From contig MU863954.1 of the NCBI GenBank assembly GCA_033296885.1, forward strand, positions 1-64,000: a stretch of 64,000 nucleotides of DNA. The letters are read 5' to 3'. Under the pieces are notes generated by a model. The model was not told where the DNA came from. It saw only the letters and a program-made list of their open reading frames with translations, and searched no databases. The translations under genes were made by a program, and so were the position numbers. Below are positions 9,436 to 18,960 of this stretch, piece after piece; the first letter of the stretch is position 1; the number at the start of each line of letters is the position of its first letter. Source of the DNA: Triangularia verruculosa (Eukaryota; Ascomycota; Sordariomycetes; Sordariales; Podosporaceae).

Positions 9436-10831
9436 AATGGGACGGTGGAGAAATGTACCTCTGTGGATAACGGCACCTGCGCCGCTGGTGTCTCGTCGGC
9501 AATGTCTCGGTCCCTGGGTCTACAAATATTGCAAAATCGAGAGGTCGCTCCTTGGGCTTCCGGGGCATGCTTGGAAGAGACGAAGCTGTGGCACAGTGGA
9601 GGTGTCAAGTCGAATTGTGTTTATAGAGACCAGCCACTTGGACGCTCGGGCAACGAACCGAAAAGCCGGGTGCAGCAATATTGGTCGAATCAAGTTCCAC
9701 CGGGTGGAGAGGCTAGACTCGGCGATGCGCTGGCAGTCGGCAAGCACTCGGCGTCACAGATTGTTTGGCTGGCGGGAGCATCCGACTGGTGTGGCCGGGT
9801 CTGGTTTGATCGGGCACAAGTGACAGGCAGGCGGCGGCGGCAGGGGGGAAAGGCGGTGACGGGCTGTGACAGGAGAGCTTCTTCTCTGCCAATCTTGCAA
9901 TTGGTGGGCGACGTAAACAAACGGTTGCCAGGTCGACCCAGCCCCGCAGTCACACCTTGGCGCACACCACTTTTCTCCTCGTCCAACGTCGATTGCTCTT
10001 TCGGACCATATTCAAGTTCCACTGCATGCGAAACCGTTGGGTACAACCGTTGGTAGTACACTAATGCTTCTCGATGTTTTGGGATGAATTGACTTTGCAG
10101 CCCAGGGCTGCTCCTTGCTGAGGCGTCAGCAGTACCTTTTTGACAGGCGCAGGGTTCCGAACTGGGCGAACTGACAGTTGCGGGATCTGACGTCACGGCT
10201 TGGCGTCTTTTCTCCTTGACCCCTCGTATGCCTGGGAATGTCTGTTGAGAGGGAGGTTTTTCAAGGAGACACTCAAGAAAGTAAGAAAATAGTGCCAACA
10301 TTGATTGAACGATAGATGTAGGCCAGATAGGTAGAATGATGTGGCTCTCTTCAGCCGTGCCTTCCATCTATTTGGCGATAGAAGAGGGGTCCCTCTCAGG
10401 CTCACAATGAAACGGCAAGCACATTCAGCTGCTACCTGGAAGCCAGCCAATTCTAGTACTGTGGCCCATCTCTTTCCTTCCCAACAATTCTGACGGATGG
10501 GTGCTGTGCCTTCGTGGCAGAGTCAAGCTTCAGGCACCGCCCCGATGTCACCCTCCATCCCACGATCCCAAGAACTCGGATTAATGCACGTGGGAGCTGA
10601 AATGCCATGACGTCCAGTAAGCTTCCAAGTTATTGCCCCAACCGCAGGACACTGCCGAGTCTGACACCGTTGGACTCAGTCCAGACCGAGCTGGCCCCTC
10701 CCCTGAGTCGGGCATTGGACCACCTCCTTAAAACCACTCCCTAAGTCCCTCCGCTTCGTCGAGCCTCATTACCTTCTTTCTTTGTCAGTTTTGAGTTTCA
10801 TCTCTACACAGCATCAGGTACCAACATCAAT
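9436..10831. promoter_or_regulatory. divergent promoter region between the LEQVVVG-repeat protein gene and the alpha-amylase gene
   Basis: About 1.4 kb between two divergently transcribed starts. The amylase-proximal part has a CT-rich leader typical of well-expressed fungal genes (about 10740-10830). Long frames on both strands here (for example 9690-10367 minus) lack family motifs and are rejected as coding. No specific regulator site is claimed. Confidence 0.4.
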
Positions 10832-12586
10832 ATGGGTGACAATTCCAAAAAGCCATCGTCTTCCGACAGGCGAGAGCCTACCCCCGAGAACATGACCATG
10901 ATGCAGGGCTTCGAGTGGTACATCCCCGCCGACCAGCAGCACTGGGCCCGCCTCAAGAAGGCTCTCCCCCAGCTCAAGGAGTTTGGCATCGACAACATCT
11001 GGATTCCTCCTGGATGCAAAGCTTCGTCCAAAAATGGCAACGGCTACGACATCTACGATCTCTACGACCTCGGCGAGTTCGAGCAGAAGGGCACTATTGC
11101 CACCAAATGGGGCACCAAGAAAGAGCTTGTCAGCCTCTGCAACAGGGCAAAGGAGCTCGGGGTGGGTATCTACTGGGATGCCGTTCTCAACCACAAGATG
11201 GGCGCCGACCACAAGGAACGTTGCCCTGTCTACGAGGTCGACGAGAATGACAGGACGAAGCATATCAGTGACCGGTACGAGATTGATGCCTGGGTGGGTT
11301 TTGACTTTCCAGGAAGAAAGGATCAGTACAGCAAGATGAAGTGGCATTGGTATCACTTTACTGGAGTGGACTTCAATGCCGAGAACGGGAAGAAGGCCAT
11401 ATATAAGATTGCTGGCGAGCTGGGAGAAGGATGGGCAAGTGCGGGTGATGGCGATGTCGACGACGAGAAAGGGAACTATGACTACCTCATGGGTTCCGAC
11501 ATCAACTACGAACACCCTGAAGTTCGCGACGATGTCATGCGCTGGGGTAGTTGGCTGGCTCACGAGATCCCAATCATGGGCATCCGGTTCGACGCTGTTA
11601 AGCACTTCAGTGAGGATTTCCTGCGTGAATTTATTAAGAATATGGACCAGGAGTTCGGACCAGGATGGTTTTTCGTCGGAGAGTTTTGGAAGGACTCGTT
11701 GCAGGACATGGTGAGCCGATTACTATCACTTCAATCGTATGCGACCAACTAACAGATGCCAGAACGACTATCTTGCAAGGATGAAATACAAGTTCTCCTT
11801 GTTCGACGCGCCATTAGTCCACAACTTTAGCGATATCAGCAGAGCCAACAGCGCTGATCTCAGAAAAGTCTTTGACGACACCTTGGTACAGGCTCAGCCT
11901 GTGTCGGCAGTTGTATGTCTCCTCAATTGCACTCGCTCTGATCGTTAACTAACTGTGCAGACATTGGTGATGAACCACGATACACAGCCTTACCAGGCCC
12001 TCGAAGCCCCCATTGAGGGTTGGTTCAAGCCCTTGGCGTACGCTCTTATTCTTCTCCGCGATCGAGGCTACCCCTGCGTGTGGTACGGTGACTTGTATGG
12101 CATCCAGGGAGAGCATCCTTTCCCCCCTTCCTGCGGCGGCGATCTCCCGAGGATGATGCTGGCACGCAAGCTGTACTCCTACGGCCAGCAGGCTGACTAC
12201 TTTGACTACCCTACCTGTATCGGCTGGGTGCGGTACGGAACCTGGGACAGACCATTCGGCTGTGCAGTAGTGATGAGCAACGCTGGATCAGGAAACAAGA
12301 GAATGCATGTAGGTGAGATGCATGCTGGTGAGACGTGGACCGATGTCATGGGTTGGAATGATGCCAAGATCGTGATTGGAGATGATGGTTTTGCAGAGTT
12401 TGTGTGCGGCCAGACAAGTGTGAGCATTTGGGTCAATGAGAAGGCAAAGGGTCGAGAGAGGTTTGAAAAGGAGTTGTAAGTTCTGGTTTGATGATACTTG
12501 AGAGAAAGATGGCTGGCTAACATTTTAATAGTGATTCGGATATCTACAAGGTGCCCTATTCCGAGTCGGGCTCTACCTCATCATAA
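10832..12586 (+). CDS. intracellular alpha-amylase, GH13 (subfamily 5-like)
   Basis: Four exons: 10832-11710, 11763-11912, 11961-12475 and 12532-12586, giving 532 residues. All introns are about 48-56 nt with GTGAGC, GTATGT or GTAAGT donors and AACTAAC-type branches. GH13 conserved regions are complete: DAVLNH (116-121), GIRFDAVKH with nucleophile Asp254, VGEFW with acid/base Glu284, and MNHDTQ with Asp350. There is no signal peptide, unlike secreted starch-degrading amylases. This is the bacterial-like fungal group (Aspergillus AmyD, Histoplasma AMY1), known for a role in alpha-1,3-glucan synthesis from short maltooligosaccharides. That role is established for relatives and inferred here. 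The C-terminus is a short Ser-rich tail from the small last exon. Confidence 0.9.
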
Positions 12587-13251
12587 GGTACTTGTGAAGA
12601 AGGGGAAGAGAGCCTGTGGCTGAACCATAATATTAGGTATCAAAGAAAATGATTTTCACCAGCTGTCGTCACTTGATCGATGCAGACTTGACTCTGAAAC
12701 TGGCGTCCTATATCGACTATTGTGGGTTGCAATGGAAGCGGTCCAATTAGGTATCTCATAAAGTCAACAGGGACCTAACTATCCGCGTCGTCAGTGGATG
12801 TCGTGGGTATATTGCATACCGGCACTTTACCCGGATTAAGCCCCTTCCACCTCAATGCTAACCGACGTATCGGCAGGCAACTCGGCATCTTCGTGGTGTT
12901 ATAACAGATGAAATCTAAGATGTCACGTAGCACGGGATGTGGAGGAGAACGGGGATGCGAGGTATGTACTTGATGGATCCTTGCGAATATCGGAAGCACG
13001 ATTGCCGATTTAGGTTCCCCCTCTCCACGAACGCAAAGATACCACCACCGCACATTACGCGTCTCTTTTCTTTCCAACAATCCAACAGATTTCGGCTGGG
13101 AGAATGGCAATCAAGAACCTGGTTTGGGTGAGGGGGAGTTCGTCTATATATGAGGCCAGCTCCTGCAGGAGCCGCTGAATCTATCCTCGCTTGATAGGCA
13201 CAACTCAGTTCTCGAGTTGCAAGCTTACCTTGACCCTGACCAGAATTCAGG
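12587..13251 (+). promoter_or_regulatory. tyrosinase promoter region with TATA box
   Basis: Between the amylase stop and the tyrosinase ATG. A TATATAT element at 13145-13151 lies about 100 bp before the ATG at 13252, consistent with a regulated secreted-enzyme promoter. No gene was recognised in the rest. Confidence 0.5.
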
Positions 13252-14549
13252 ATGTTAAGCCATCTTTTGGTTGCAGCCCTGGCTGCCAGCAGTGCCCTCG
13301 CCGCTCCCACAGTGGTTGAAAAGCGCCAGGCTTCCAACAAATGCGCCAACCCCAGAGTGAGAAAGGCATGGCACAAGCTCACTAGGGGCGAGAAGTCGGC
13401 CTACCTCGACGCCGAGCTCTGCCTGATGGACCACCCTGCCACCCTTGGTCTCCGCGGTGCAAAGACAAAGTTTGACGAGCTCACCACCGTGCACATCCTC
13501 GAGTCTGAGATTGCCCATTTCGTGGTATGTTCCCCTTCCCCCCTATTCCCCTATTCCCCTTTCCAACCGTGATCACTCACAATCTCTCTCTCTTCCCAGG
13601 GCGCCTTCCTCCCTTTCCACCGCCTCTACATCCACGCCCACGACGTGACCCTCCGCACCCTCTGCAACTACACCGGTCCCCACCCGTACTGGGACGAGAC
13701 CTACGATTCCGCCTCCTTCACCAACTCGGACCTCTTCTCCACGACCGAACCGAGCTTCGGCGGCAATGGCATCGGACAGAACCAGTGCATTGAGACCGGG
13801 CCGTTTGCGTCTTATCGTTCTGTTCTTGGGCCTGGGTACAGGTACTCACCCAACAGCCCAAAGTGCATCACGCGCAACATCAACAACTTTTCTGCGGCCG
13901 GGGCGTCGCAGGCGACCGTCGACGGGTGTCTGAATCAGAAGGACTGGCTGTCGTTTTGGGCTTGCGCGGAAGGGAGGCCACATGGGGCTGGGCATGGGGG
14001 TGTGGGAGCGGAGATGGGGAATCCGGTGAGTAGTCCGGGAGATCCAACTTTTTATCTGCATCATGCTTGGTTGGATAGGCTGTGGGCGCAGTGGCAGGAT
14101 TTGGACCCGGTGGTGAGGTTGAAGGAGATGGGGGGGAATAACAAGATGAGGAATGGGTTTGGGCAGGGCCCGCCTGGAGGGTTTCCGGGGGGTGGCGATG
14201 GGACGTGGCCTCCTCCTGGGTTTGAGTTCCCGCCGCCGGGGAATGGGACGGGAGGGGGGTTCCCTGGGGGAGGGTTTGGTGGTGGGCCTGGGTTTGGGAC
14301 GCCGGAGGATTTGGTTCGGCCGGAGGATGTACCGTGAGTGAAATTTACCTTGGCTGTTGAATCATGGAAAGGGAGTGTGAAGCTAACGGAGATGTGTGTG
14401 AAAATAGGGAACCGGTTATTGAGGGTGATGGGGGTGGGAATGTGACCACGTTGGGACATGTGTTGCATATGCATGGGCTTATTCCGGATGCTACGATTGG
14501 TGATGTGATGGATACAAGGGGGGAGTTGCTGTGCTTTGAGTATGAGTGA
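13252..14549 (+). CDS. secreted tyrosinase-family copper oxidase
   Basis: Exons 13252-13524, 13600-14333 and 14408-14549 give 382 residues. Intron donors are GTATGT and GTGAGT. The second intron has a GCTAAC branch. A signal peptide (about 1-18) is followed by a KR dibasic site (24-25). The CuA site shows His81, His89 and His98 (FHR), and the CuB site shows His219, His223 and the FYLHH pair (245-246) with DPTFYLHHAWLDRLW. The ending DVMDTRGELLCFEYE is typical of short fungal tyrosinases. The family oxidises phenols to quinones, for example in melanin formation. It is unusual in having a Gly/Pro-rich insert of about 45 residues between the CuB domain and the C-terminal strand. Substrate unknown. 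Confidence 0.88.
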
Positions 14550-14897
14550 TGGTGTGAGTATTTCATAAGAGGGTCATGAAGTCGGGAGCCAAGCCAACCT
14601 ATTGCCCAAGTTGGCCAATCGTAACTTTACATGCATTTACACAGCCTCATTTCTGCCCAAGCGTGAGGTGAGATGGGTTGCATTGCAAGTGGACGGAGAG
14701 AGGCTGTGCATCGCAACAGTGAGCGTGAAGAAAGGCATCAGCTGACAGGTTGACACTTCGATGAACAATGGTGATAAAAGATGCCAACATCCCCGCTTTT
14801 CAGACATGACTTCCAACCACGCATACCAACCTCTCAATCTTCAAGTCAAGCAAGCAAACAAACACCCCGTTAAAAGAGTCATCTCATCCTGCCCAAG

Positions 14898-15200
14898 ATG
14901 GACAACAAATCCCACGCTTCAGACGCACCAGAAGACAATAACAACACAAAACGATTCTCGCTGGAGTCAGAACAGTCCACAGTCAAAGAGGGACAGTCCT
15001 CGGCAGCCGAAACCAAGCAGAAGAAGCCTAGCCGGCTGAGCAAGTTTCTGTCGAAGCTGCAGAGCCCTGCCGTCAGAGCGGGCTCGCTGATGGATGAGAA
15101 GGACAGGGAGGAGGAGAAGCGCACGGGGGTGAAGAAGAAGGACAACTCGGAGAACCCGTACACGACGCAGTTGGTGTCTGATTATCGATATGTGCTTTGA
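14898..15200 (+). CDS. small basic-acidic hypothetical protein
   Basis: An ATG-initiated frame of 100 codons. The protein is strongly hydrophilic and charged, with a central Lys/Arg/Ser block (KKPSRLSKFLSKLQSPAVRA) that could form an amphipathic helix, and a tyrosine-containing C-terminus. It has no signal peptide or membrane segment. The pyrimidine/adenine-rich leader before the ATG and the charged composition favour a real gene. I do not recognise the family. It sits between the tyrosinase gene and a HET gene transcribed toward it. Confidence 0.5.
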   Translation: MDNKSHASDAPEDNNNTKRFSLESEQSTVKEGQSSAAETKQKKPSRLSKFLSKLQSPAVRAGSLMDEKDREEEKRTGVKKKDNSENPYTTQLVSDYRYVL

Positions 15201-15451
15201 TGGCAGCATAGTCTGAGGCTGCGGTGGGGGATGATGTAGTGATCTTATGTAAGGTATTGAAGGTTTGGGTGGAGGAGTGGGATTCAGAGGCAACGGTCTA
15301 TGTCACCGAGGGGTGATAAGGTTTGGGGGGTTTGAGAGACGGTTTCAAACGGTAGTTGATATTCATGCCAGGCAACTTCGAATAGCGTCCTATATCTTCC
15401 GTGATAGCTTGCTCTGTCTTTTGTTGCCACTCTCACGCTGGCCTCGACTAC

Positions 15452-17266
15452 TCAAGTTGCCTCCTCAACTCGTTCAAATAACCTGCTTAGTGATATACGT
15501 TCCTGATCGTTCCATGTCTTTGATACTGTGTGCGGTGGCTTCCCTTCGATTACCCAGTCACGCTTACTTGTCGGCGGTTCCGAACGCTCATGCTTTTCCG
15601 CCCCATGGCTGAAATGAGACTGGTCGAGGATACACGCGTTTGAGTGATGATCGCTGGCTTTCACCACTTCAAATTTCAAAGAGTATCCCTTGATTGTCAA
15701 TCCAAAGGCATCTTTTTTCCAAGTCGACATTCTGACCATCACTCTGAACTGTCCTCCTTTGACGGAAATCTCACTTGTGGCTGAAAGGTTGGCCAGTTCA
15801 GGGTAATCCCTCTTGAGACTCTCCCACAGTAGAACGTCATCGGATGCTCGATTTTGAAAGATGTAGTTTGCAATCGCCGGACGTTTTGTGGATTCGAAAA
15901 TGATGGGAAGGAAACCATCATTTGCATACTCAACAAGAACCGTGAAGTCAACATGCTCCATTCCAATTCTGGCTCTAAATGAGAACGCGTTAACATTGGT
16001 TGTAGGAGTGAGGAATTGGGCTGAATTCTCGTGGTTCCAATACTCCCAAGGGATTGTTTTCATAATCTGAAATCCATGACCAGGTGGAACGTGAATACCG
16101 CTTCTCAAAAACTCGAAAAGCGTAAGGGTGTTGAGACGAAGATTGTTGACAACATACCACCTCCCTCTTCTGGTTCGCGCCCACGACTTGATGTCACGCG
16201 CTGAAACCTGTCGAATTTTGATGGATGGCACCCGGAGGAACAGAGAAGGACCGACTTTTGTCAACTTGATTCCCACTTCCCTGTGTTCTCCACCGGCCCA
16301 CACAGCGCCAACCATGAGGATATATTCTGCCCCTTGTCCTTGCGGCCCTGTGGTGCATACACTCGTGTCTGTGGTCGGGGCCAGGTGAAGTGCTTCTTCG
16401 AACTGAAGGCCCTTGTTCGTGAGCGCGAATTCGGGGTTCAGGGACGATATGTTTGCCACGAGTATATTCCCACCATCCTTGAAGTCTGAGGGTGAGGAGG
16501 CAAGCATGCTGCAATATCTGTGCAGGTTCTCATTTGATGTTGGGTTCCACGCAAAAATCGAATAATCGTTATTGCGCTTGATTACCTCCTCTTGAAGCCG
16601 ACAAAATGCCATGTCCCCTTCCCCATACATCAGAGGTATGTTGACCTCAAGAATGCCGAATAAACAGTATGATTCATCCTCTAGCCGAGTAGTGGTTCGT
16701 TTCGAGGCCCATGACATTCTTTGTGCCACAGAGTAATTGGAAACCTTCATCTCCATCCGCAGCACACCCTCTGGCACCCCCGTAGCTTTCCAAAGATCTC
16801 CGCAGTACTTGAATTTGTTCCCTCGAAACGTCCACTCCTCATCGTAAAATTCGAGATGCTTTGGGGCAATGAGCTCTTGAAGTGTCCATCCTCTGGTGAC
16901 CCACCGGCAGTCTTTGATACCCTGCTCAAACTCGACCGTGCACTTTAGATCTGCGAGATATACTACACAGATCTCAGCTCTCTGATACCACTTGAACATG
17001 GAGTTGATGCTCTCTGACAACTCTGCACTGCTGCTCTTATCAATGCAACAAGTGTCAATCCAGGCATATCCAATGCCTTTTTCAAGTGCCAAACGACAGG
17101 TCTCGGTGATCTTGGAGTAGCCTCGTTTTGTCGGAAGATAGGGATGTGACATGTCCTGAAAGGTGACTTCCTCATTGGGTTCCCAGGTATGTGACAGGAT
17201 CAAATAAGGTGGCGGATCGCCGACAAAGTCTTCGAAGCGCAAAGTGTTGGCATTGATGAGGCGCAT
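15452..17266 (-). CDS. HET-domain protein (HET-D/E-like N-terminus)
   Basis: A 604-codon frame starting at MRLINANTLRFEDF, the standard start of this subfamily. The ATG seven codons upstream (17287) is less likely. HET blocks: YLILSHTW (residues 21-28), YAWIDTCCIDKSSSAELSES (67-86) and MFKWYQRAEICVVYLADL (90-107). This N-terminus matches the HET module of Podospora HET-D/HET-E-type proteins, but no NACHT or WD40 repeats follow. The remaining 450 residues have no domain I can name. The likely role is non-self recognition or programmed cell death. It is intronless. Confidence 0.87.
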   Translation of the reverse strand: MRLINANTLRFEDFVGDPPPYLILSHTWEPNEEVTFQDMSHPYLPTKRGYSKITETCRLALEKGIGYAWIDTCCIDKSSSAELSESINSMFKWYQRAEICVVYLADLKCTVEFEQGIKDCRWVTRGWTLQELIAPKHLEFYDEEWTFRGNKFKYCGDLWKATGVPEGVLRMEMKVSNYSVAQRMSWASKRTTTRLEDESYCLFGILEVNIPLMYGEGDMAFCRLQEEVIKRNNDYSIFAWNPTSNENLHRYCSMLASSPSDFKDGGNILVANISSLNPEFALTNKGLQFEEALHLAPTTDTSVCTTGPQGQGAEYILMVGAVWAGGEHREVGIKLTKVGPSLFLRVPSIKIRQVSARDIKSWARTRRGRWYVVNNLRLNTLTLFEFLRSGIHVPPGHGFQIMKTIPWEYWNHENSAQFLTPTTNVNAFSFRARIGMEHVDFTVLVEYANDGFLPIIFESTKRPAIANYIFQNRASDDVLLWESLKRDYPELANLSATSEISVKGGQFRVMVRMSTWKKDAFGLTIKGYSLKFEVVKASDHHSNACILDQSHFSHGAEKHERSEPPTSKRDWVIEGKPPHTVSKTWNDQERISLSRLFERVEEAT

Positions 17267-18439
17267 GTTAATTGTGCAACTCCGCAAAAGTCAAGACGGG
17301 CCACGGTACTGGCGTAAGAAGTTTAATAGATGGTAACCAGTGGTAAAAGCAGGTGGTGAGGGTAACTAAGGTAGGTACCGGAGTGGGAAGAGATTCGGGG
17401 GCCTCCATGCCAGTTGCAAGCCACCTTGGTACCCAAGGGATGTTGGGTTCGATCAGGCACTTGGTCAGCCCCACCAAGTGAGCTTTCCAAGCCTGCTGCT
17501 GTGTGCTGGCACCTCAACAGCTTTTTTGGGACCATTCCCTTTGGGATAAAGCACACTGCCAAGTGGATGTACATACCTAGGTACCTATTCTTCAACGTTT
17601 CATTGGATTAGTTATCTACCTACCTACCTATTAAACTGCATGCTTCAAGTCAATATACCTCTAGCTGCAGATGGCGGTGATCCTGGCACACCGGAGCCTT
17701 ATGCACAATATGCGAGGGGTCAGTATCCTCGAACCCCAACCTCTGCCACAGTTGCGCGTCCTGGAACGGTCTGTCGCATATCCGAATCTGCGATGAGCCC
17801 GATTATCTCAAGTTAGGCGGCTTACTTTTTCATCGATCGGTCGGCCCAAGGACCGAAACGCATCTTTTCCCACAGATTCAACGACCTAATATACGGTACC
17901 AAGACCTAAGGGTTTTTGAACGACGTCAAGCGTGACATTGCATGCCCATATGTGAACTCCTTTTTGATTTAGGTAGTCTAACAGTATTGCCAGTGAAGCA
18001 CTTCAAGTCTATCAAGATCTACCGTCAAGATGGGTCTGAGGAGACCTTTCTTGGTGAGGCTTGTTGCACCAACAGCATACGCCAATCCACCAACATTTAC
18101 AACCGAGGGAAGGTGACAGTGCAACACTGAGCGGTCAAATTACATATTACCTGCTGTTATTATGCCCAAAAGCAACGGCACCCCCTGATTTCCCCTCCTT
18201 GGCCTGAAACTGGTGTTTTAATAGGTACAGTACCTATTAAGGTACTGTCACGACAACTACAATATTGAACGTGTCGAAAGATGGGCGCCAAATCCCATTT
18301 CACTACCTACCCAACCTAACCGCCTGGTTACCTAGACGACAGCAGGTACAACCACGGGGCTAACCGGAATGTAACGAAATTCTCTTGCCGATGGTGGCAC
18401 CACCAGGCCTCCGGCTGATAGACACGCGACTCAACAAGA
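17267..18439. other. gene-poor stretch with a perfect 23-bp palindrome
   Basis: No supported gene. Short repeats of ACCT and CTACCTACC occur near 17570-17635. A perfect palindrome of 11 bp arms around one base lies at 18218-18240 (arm TTAATAGGTAC). Confidence 0.5.
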
Positions 18440-18919
18440 TGATCCAATGAACCTCGTCCGGTATCAACTACATAGCGTTGAGCTACAATTGAACAGCAGC
18501 CGCCCGGGAGCCCACAGCATCGCCACTAGAAGACGGTATCTAACTGCACCTCGATAGTAACCTCCCATCAATGATAGTAGATCCTATCCAACTCTGCCAA
18601 GATTTCAACAAACGCTACCTCTGGGTGGGACCGGCTCGGCATCATTCAAGGCGATACAAAGAGCAAGCACTCCCAAACAACTGCCATGGACCGCATCTAT
18701 TACATGGCCGACTTTACCGTCGTTTGCCTGAGCTCTAAACCGGGTCTCATGTCTCTTCCCGGTCTAAAGAAGCTACCCCTGACATTTTGTGCAGATTATC
18801 GGACGGCCCCTTTAAGAGCTCCATTGGTCTTGCTTACGGTCCAGCAGGTGACCGGGCGACAAATATTTGAGATTGGATACCTACAAGAGACTGGACGTTT
18901 CAAAAACGGAAGTTGTTAG
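18440..18919 (+). pseudogene. HET-domain pseudogene
   Basis: Two HET blocks can be read on the plus strand. YIALSYN starts at 18469. A TGA follows at 18490-18492, exactly where HET proteins have Trp (TGG), and a TAA lies at 18541-18543. The frame then continues into LCQDFNKRYLWV. One extra G at 18628/18629 shifts the frame. After it the second block continues as DRLGIIQ, then MDRIYYMADFTVVCLS (from 18686), and stays open to 18919. Two stops plus one frameshift make it a pseudogene. TGG to TGA is the kind of change RIP produces. The sequence upstream of the first block was not resolved. Confidence 0.75.
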
Positions 18920-18926
18920 GATAACT

Positions 18927-18960
18927 CAGGGTGGGCAATGAGATAACTCAAGTCAAGCGG
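18927..18960. mobile_element. solitary terminal fragment of the CAGGGTGGGCAATGAG MITE family
   Basis: CAGGGTGGGCAATGAGATAA at 18927 matches the terminal inverted repeat of the elements at 40426, 52714 and 62971. No partner terminus was found within the next few hundred bp, so this is a truncated or decayed copy, only 8 bp after the last codon of the HET pseudogene. Confidence 0.5.

Noticed and set aside
9079..10056. 325-codon plus-strand frame overlapping the 5' end of the LEQVVVG-repeat gene
   Set aside because: It overlaps a better minus-strand gene, has no motif, and looks like a shadow of Ser/Arg-rich coding sequence.
9690..10367. 225-codon minus-strand frame upstream of the LEQVVVG-repeat gene
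   Set aside because: No domain, odd composition, and it lies in the divergent promoter region with competing frames on the other strand.
10814..11605. 263-codon minus-strand frame opposite the amylase exon 1
   Set aside because: Antisense shadow of a gene with complete catalytic motifs.
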